DNA of 64,000 nucleotides. Source: Silurus meridionalis (lineage: Eukaryota; Chordata; Actinopteri; Siluriformes; Siluridae). Under the pieces are notes generated by a model. It was not told the DNA's origin. It was given only the letters and a program-made list of their open reading frames with translations, and ran no database searches. Made by a program: the position numbers and the translations under genes. Of this stretch, positions 59,501 to 64,000 are shown piece by piece (positions within the stretch are counted from its first letter, which is position 1; every line of letters starts with the position of its first letter). The DNA is taken from contig NC_060891.1 in assembly GCF_014805685.1 (NCBI RefSeq), forward strand, positions 3,139,001 to 3,203,000. Reading direction: 5' to 3'.

Positions 59501-62500
59501 ACTATATTTAATTGCTCGGTATAACAGCCCTCTTCCTTGTAATGCTGCCTGCAAGCCGTGTCTAAAATATCGTCATTATGAGATAAGCGCACTCAAATGC
59601 TGGTATTTTGTTTCAGTAGAAACTGACTTTCTGAATGTCTAAGGGGGAAAAATAAATGGTGAAAAAAACAGCATTTGATTCAATTAGCCTAGTTCACATG
59701 AAAGAAAAACATGACTCTTCAGTTTCTTTCAGCAGAGCAAAATCATCTTGTAGCTCAGGATTCAAGAATCCATGTGCTTTTTGAGCATCCCATTCCATAC
59801 TTAGTCCCCATTCAAAAGTTATAGTAACCTCCACTCTTCTGGGAAGATGTTCCACTAGATTTTCGAGTGGGCTTGTGGAGATTTGTGTGAGATTAATTCA
59901 GCCACAAGGAAGTAAGTAAAGTCAGGTACTGATGTAGGGTGAAGAGACCTGGGGTACAGTCAGCGTTCACATTCATGCCAAGGGTGTTCAGTAGAATTAA
60001 ATCAGCGCTCTATAGCAGGAGATCTTCCACTCCGAACCATGTAAAGCATATCTTCATGGAGCTGGCTTTGTCACACTGGAACAAATTTGGGGTTCCAAGT
60101 TCAAGTGAATAGAAAACGTCATGCTACCACATCTAAAGACATCCTACACAGTTGGGTGCCTTCATCTTTGTGGCACAATTTTGTTGAAGAACCACAAAAG
60201 TCAGGCGTCCCAATACTTTTGTCCAAAATGCAAATGTCGTGTATTTGCTGTGCCACACATGACAATTTAACTTATTTCAAGCACTACTCTTTAAGCATAT
60301 GGGAATTATATTCTAAACATTTACCTTGTGATTTTTTTATCACCATCGATTCTAAGGTCAACTTTTATATATAAATATATGAGTAATGAAAAGAAGCAAG
60401 AGCAAGGGGGTATTCTGAAAGCAACAAAGTTTTAAATGTTTTTCCCAGAAAAAAGTTACATAGATACGCGTTGGAATCAGATGTTTCGTAACACGTCAAC
60501 AGGTGGCAGCACGAGGCTGCATGCACAGTCACACGAAGCACCAAGCTTCATAAGTCAGTGTGCCAAAACTGTTGCTATTCTGACCATGTGCATACTCTGT
60601 CACTGAGCTCTCCTTACACGTGAGTTTCTTTTCAGAAACAACACAATATCAATTTCGCTTCCACCCTATTTGCCAGATTTTCCGGATTTTGCACTTTTCC
60701 TGAAGATGACGATCCGGCTCAAAGGTCGCCGTTTTGACACAATTGCGGAGATCCGGTGCAAATCGCTTTGAAAAGAAGACTTCCAGGACACATTCTAGAA
60801 GTGTCAGGAACGCCGGGAGTCAGGTATCACTTGGCAATGGGATTTATTTTAAGTTGATAGTGTGTAAACATAGATAAATAAAGTACTTTCATGTAAACAG
60901 AGCCAGTCTCAAAACGTTTAGAAACCACCGTCTATTGTTTGATCATCATGGAGTTGGTGTATGCTGATTCATCAAGTTCTGTAGAAAGGCACTTTATTTG
61001 CATTGATATCCATGTTTACATGTCATGTGCCACATAGAAATATCAGACGAATAAGGCTAAGCACGAGGGAATAAAATCAATGCCTAATGAACTAATCAAC
61101 TTCCTGTTACATGTTTGTGTCTGAAAGTGCCCTCGGCTGGATTCGTCCCATATCCCTAAACTTTGGCCAAACATGTAGCCGTCACGTGGCATATTCGACC
61201 GGAAGGCCATGTGCTAACTGCTTACGCTGCGTGCGTTTTAAACGGTTAGCATGAAGACGGAGTTCATTCGAGATGCCACAGTTGAGCATTACGCCCAGAT
61301 GGACAGACTCATCAGGGAGCTGCTAATTTAATTTTTAGCATGAAAAAACCCTCAGGGGACAAGTGAACACTTCAGCTGTCGTTTTGAACAGCTGGATGTC
61401 AGTACTGACGTCTCTGTGTGGAAAAATGTTCCGAATGTACAAATACTGATATGTAATCTGATAAAAAAAGGGAAAGTACTGCATAATCTGTCCTACCATG
61501 TCCACTAATCCCACATGCATGTAATCCAGGACAGTATGAAATCTATACAGCTATGGTGGGACGTCTCCATTTACACAAAATGATCAAGACACTTTTCTGT
61601 CAGAGGATAATCTTTGACCATAACGTACCATTTGGTAGCAGGGTCTAGATTATTCCTGCGCTCTCACCCTTACTTTCTTTACCTCAGCTATGCCAACGTG
61701 ACAAAAAAAATTGTCAGAGGAAAAACTACTGACATTTACTACGGGATAGCAAGCGGTTATCGACCATATTGTGAATTCCCAGTGTGCTCGGCGTGGCCAC
61801 AGTAGCACATCGGAGACGGTTTCCAGCAGATCTGCAGATTCCCTGGCAGGCTCAATTTTGGATGAATGTGTTCCAGTGTTTGGGCTATCTTAATCCCCTT
61901 CTGTGTGGCCCCCTGTGGAGAGTGATGCTATTCCGCAAGGTACACGCTGTCAGAGAGAATCACACACATACACGCAAGTAGCGCATTGCTGAGCCAAAGA
62001 AACATCAATAAGACGGCTGTGCTAGTGTCAGAGTGAAAAACTGGATTATAAAAGTATCTAATTCTGTCAGAATCGCTAAAACTTTTTTTTTTTGGAACAA
62101 CACACACACACACACACACACACCACTTTGATCCGGCAGGTGATGCAAGAAAGCATCCTGTAGCTGAAAAAAATCCATTGTACTTCTCAGAAATATCACA
62201 TCAGTTCCTTTAACCAATAAAGCCTTATGTTTGAGTCGACAAAGTATGCAATTCATCTAAAAACCTTGATAAATCCGGGACTTGTGAAAAGTGTCCTAAC
62301 GTCCTGGATAGTCTTTTTGCCAGGACACAGTGAAGATGGACGACGAATTGGCTGCAGAGTAGAGATGAGAAATCTGAATCCGTTAAGGGATTCGAATCTT
62401 TCTGAATCACTTATTGAAAGCATCCGAGTCTCACGTGTCCCTTGAGTCACATGAGTCAGTCAGGATTCTGCACGCTTTTGCCATGGAATTCCACTAGACG

Positions 62501-63106
62501 GCACTCACAGAATCCTTGGAATTTACCGAATCCGTGGACTCGGTAAATCGCACTTACAAGTCTCTAGGATCCGGCCAATTATATTTGAGCTTTAAGTTTG
62601 AATGAGCCGCTGAATCCCATGGTCCATGTGAATCAGCCAGGACATGTATAGGACCTGAGTTTCTTTCAGAAAAAAAATACAGCAGGAAGTAAACCAAAGA
62701 GCTGTCTTGATTCATGATGTATAGTAGTCATGACACTGTTAAGGGGGAAACTTCCTTCTTGAAAAAAAATGTCAAATAAATACTGGATGTTCTGTAGCTC
62801 AGACAAGAGTAGTGACAAGAGAATGAGAGATGTTTCTCCTGCAGTTTCTCAAGGAGTTTCCATCAGTTTCTCTGTTTATGAGAATTATTTCTGAACCAGA
62901 GTTGGAATTTGAGAGATTCGCTCAGACACGTCATTACAGTCTGCATGTGTCTTTTACGTCTACTGTACAAATGTAGTGAATGATATTTACTGAGTTTACC
63001 TCCAAAAGCGGGTCTCATGGTGAAGTCATGATCGTCCACCCTGAGTAGCTGCTCTGTTTTCACCTTCCTGGATTTGGTCACATCTGGGGGCTTCTTTGCC
63101 AGAGGG
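51094..63106 (-). CDS. gabrr2: GABA-A receptor rho2 subunit (gabrr2), exons 2-9 of 9
   Basis: Rho subunits form pentameric GABA-gated chloride channels (the retinal GABA-C type) in the plasma membrane. Eight minus-strand exons of 107, 68, 224, 83, 141, 153, 209 and 306 nt join in frame into 429 residues and a stop; the signal-peptide exon lies beyond the window. Visible: the ligand-binding domain, the 15-residue Cys-loop [15 protein letters not shown], loop C (AFYSSTGWYNR), four membrane helices, a variable M3-M4 loop and the rho ending YWSVYC. The pore 2' residue is Ser ([14 protein letters not shown]), as in rho2; rho1 has Pro. The loop [19 protein letters not shown] also fits rho2. Orthology is from memory of human GABRR1 and GABRR2; which teleost paralogue is unknown. 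Confidence 0.95.
51493..51701 (-). CDS. gabrr2: gabrr2 exon 8: M2 end, M3
   Basis: Two bases plus 69 codons: [40 protein letters not shown] and [16 protein letters not shown]. Phase 0 donor GTATTAG. Confidence 0.97.
51893..52125. mobile_element. hAT-like fragment ('taggggtgtaacggtacacg')
   Basis: 'aggggtgtaacggtacacgt' is a recognisable fish transposon terminus; the rest is eroded. In gabrr2 intron 7. Confidence 0.6.
52419..52571 (-). CDS. gabrr2: gabrr2 exon 7: M1 and start of M2
   Basis: [40 protein letters not shown] and [10 protein letters not shown], with split Gly codons at both ends. 153 nt. Confidence 0.98.
52883..53023 (-). CDS. gabrr2: gabrr2 exon 6: loops B to C
   Basis: Reads [40 protein letters not shown] and AFYSST; 141 nt with split codons at each end. 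Holds residues of the GABA pocket. Confidence 0.98.
53397..53440. repeat. (TG)n downstream of the Cys-loop exon
   Basis: About 21 TG units, reading as (CA)n starting about 10 nt after the exon 5 donor on the minus strand. Confidence 0.95.
53450..53532 (-). CDS. gabrr2: gabrr2 exon 5: Cys-loop
   Basis: 83 nt: [20 protein letters not shown] then CSLELES, spanning both Cys-loop cysteines. The acceptor is (TG)26 followed by TTGTAG with no pyrimidine tract; the donor GTGAGTCG leads into (CA)n. Skipping it would shift the frame. Confidence 0.98.
53539..53590. repeat. (CA)n upstream of the Cys-loop exon
   Basis: 26 CA units; (TG)26 in the gabrr2 transcript, ending 6 nt before exon 5. Confidence 0.95.
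53950..54055 (-). pseudogene. Decayed duplicate of the gabrr2 intron 5/exon 6 junction
   Basis: The + strand block 'tctttatctgtgtaggcatc' ... 'gctccaaggaacgtcaggaa' ... 'atctgggacgaaaatgaa' parallels 53005-53105 ('tcctcatctgtgtaagcatc' ... 'gtccaaggagcgccagagat' ... 'ctgggacaaaaataa'). It keeps a CAG acceptor (exon part ends at 53979) and codons AYTDKDLIL, then diverges. It lies two exons upstream of its source. Confidence 0.75.
55365..55445 (+). mobile_element. Tc1-like MITE 5' fragment
   Basis: 'ctctatggacaaaagttgac' and 'tttgaacattttattccac' match the left end of the family. Confidence 0.65.
55544..55767 (-). CDS. gabrr2: gabrr2 exon 4: ligand-binding domain, loops D and A
   Basis: 224 nt: [60 protein letters not shown] and DGHVLYSL. 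Starts in phase 0 after 'attgcgcag'; ends AG|GTGCGA. Confidence 0.98.
56765..56892. repeat. Teleost interspersed repeat
   Basis: 'gagcagttgacggttaaggg' ... 'gggatttgaactcacaacct' ... 'ctgagactacc', the fuller version of 24862-24985. Confidence 0.7.
56885..57160. repeat. MITE-like element ('tttacacaaatccggatat')
   Basis: Opens 'ctttacacaaatccggatat' and ends near 'acatattagagtggacatga' with 'agtgtggatggaaggcc' inside. Similar words occur at 29040-29160. Family not named. Confidence 0.45.
58144..58500. mobile_element. hAT non-autonomous element with both ends
   Basis: Left end 'caggcgtccccaaacctttt', right end 'atttgggggacccctg'; the flanking 8 bases are gcttacac and ccctacac (6 of 8 equal), a worn 8 bp target duplication typical of hAT. 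No transposase. Confidence 0.75.
58565..58632 (-). CDS. gabrr2: gabrr2 exon 3
   Basis: 68 nt: [20 protein letters not shown] then DM, ending ATG|GTAAGTC. This peptide is shared by rho subunits. Confidence 0.98.
58633..62999 (-). other. gabrr2: gabrr2 intron 2
   Basis: Contains a Tc1-like MITE (59770-60225) and a (CA)n at about 62099-62123. 60660-62950 shows no gene; a few phrases suggest old repeats but none can be named. Confidence 0.6.
59770..60225 (+). mobile_element. Tc1-like MITE
   Basis: 'gtgctttttgagcatcccat' through 'gtcaggcgtcccaatactt' and 'ttgtcc'; one of the more complete copies, with 'cttctgggaagatgttccac' inside. The extreme 5' end is missing. Confidence 0.8.
63000..63106 (-). 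CDS. gabrr2: gabrr2 exon 2 (first visible)
   Basis: 107 nt: [36 protein letters not shown]; basic linker then the conserved rho start of the ligand-binding domain. Acceptor 'ctgtcttccag'; donor GTAAAC. The exon encoding the signal peptide should lie upstream, outside the window. The acceptor position is the least certain border of the gene. Confidence 0.9.
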
Positions 63107-64000
63107 CTGGAAGACAGTGATAACCAAAATTCCACCTTAAACTCTTACCTGAAATTCTGTGATTATATATAATAAAAGAATTCTATTTTAATGATTTATT
63201 TTAAATTCTTTTTTTTTTATTTCATGTAAAAAAAACATAAAAACATTTCACTGCTTAATCCGTATTTCTCTCTCTGCTACTTGCATTCTTTCTTTTTCTT
63301 TCTCTCTCCCTCTTTGTTGAGTTAAACATGCTCCTGAGGTACCAGTGACCAGTGTTCCTGTCTTGCCTGATTTATCTTAATGCCCTACACCTGGGTGGAG
63401 AATTCTTCAATTTGAGACAATCTGTGAAGCTTAGGATGGTTCCCCATATGAACAGCCTAAAGATCCATAAAGTTACTGAGCAAATCAAGGATGGATTTGG
63501 ACTGTAATTAATATTAACAGTCCAATAGGACCACAGGAGGCATGTACAGTTCTGCATTTCAGCACCCATCACTGAACAGCACCTCAACTGGACATTCGGT
63601 GTTTAGGATAAGGACGGGTTTCCTTTTCGAGTCCTTTCAAGGTTTCTTCCTTATGCCAGTTCAGGAAATTTTTCTTTGCCACAGTCGCCACTGACTCGCT
63701 CATTATGGAGAAATTTACAATAATAAGGAATAAATTATAGGTGTTTAACTTATACAGTTTTTTATAACTGCTTTATCTCTGTAAAGCTGTTTTGAGACAA
63801 TGTCCATTGCTAAAAGTGATCTACATTCAAATTAAAATGATGTCCTACTGGATAGGATTATGTACATGACAAAGCAAATCTGAATTGTTTTACAGCATGA
63901 CATTGCTCTCAAAATATTTAAAAAGTATACAATTGTTGACGCATAAGACGAATAAAACACATGTCCCCTTTATCCACCTTTCAGCTGAGATTTACGTTTA
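63107..64000 (-). other. gabrr2: gabrr2 intron 1 (partial)
   Basis: No signal-peptide exon was found on the minus strand here. Most of it is the repeat at 63330-63840. Confidence 0.55.
63330..63840 (+). repeat. Teleost interspersed repeat ('ctgttttgagacaatgtcca')
   Basis: 'caaggtttcttccttatgcc', 'tttgccacagtcgccactga' and the end 'gagacaatgtccattgctaa' match a repeat widespread in fish, ending in the usual tail. Class uncertain. Confidence 0.65.

Overview
The window is vertebrate nuclear DNA, almost certainly a teleost and probably an otophysan such as a catfish. It has short exons with GT-AG introns, dense (CA)n, (GATA)n and (AT)n microsatellites, and many degraded fish-type DNA transposons (Tc1/mariner, hAT) and LINE 3' ends. 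The catfish assignment rests mainly on a miniature Tc1-like element ('ggacaaaagtttgtggacacc' family) present at about a dozen places; the species cannot be fixed.

Three protein genes are supported, all on the minus strand. (1) clmn (calmin): only the first coding exon is here (12050-12134). Everything from 12049 to the window start is probably its first intron; it is filled by a 31-33 bp minisatellite, a 1.46 kb tandem duplication and transposon debris. (2) syne3 (nesprin-3): complete coding sequence in 17 coding exons between 44204 and 26219, plus a likely non-coding first exon near 47641-47840. The exon phases join into one frame of about 1094 residues (3285 nt) ending in a KASH domain with the PPPT terminus. 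(3) gabrr2 (GABA-A receptor rho2): eight exons from 63106 to 51094 that join in frame for 429 residues up to the stop; the signal-peptide exon is not in the window.

Layout: 1-12049 clmn intron 1; 12050-12530 clmn exon 1 and promoter region; 12.5-26.2 kb intergenic (transposons, GATA/GACA blocks, AT-rich unique DNA); 26.2-47.8 kb syne3; 47.9-51.1 kb intergenic with transposon remnants; 51.1-63.1 kb gabrr2 exons; 63.1-64 kb start of a further gabrr2 intron carrying an interspersed repeat.

The genes do not form a pathway. Calmin and nesprin-3 are both tail-anchored proteins linked to the actin/cytoskeleton, and I recall CLMN and SYNE3 as neighbours on human 14q32, whereas GABRR2 is on human 6q15; the syne3-gabrr2 junction would therefore be a fish-side rearrangement. 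The observations most worth following are splice-relevant: the KASH exon and the rho2 Cys-loop exon are each preceded directly by a long (TG)n tract and followed closely by (CA)n in the transcript, a layout resembling the CFTR exon 9 TG/T tract. Others are a decayed partial duplicate of gabrr2 exon 6 in intron 4, and an unusually long syne3 exon open in two frames. I found no clearly new biological system.
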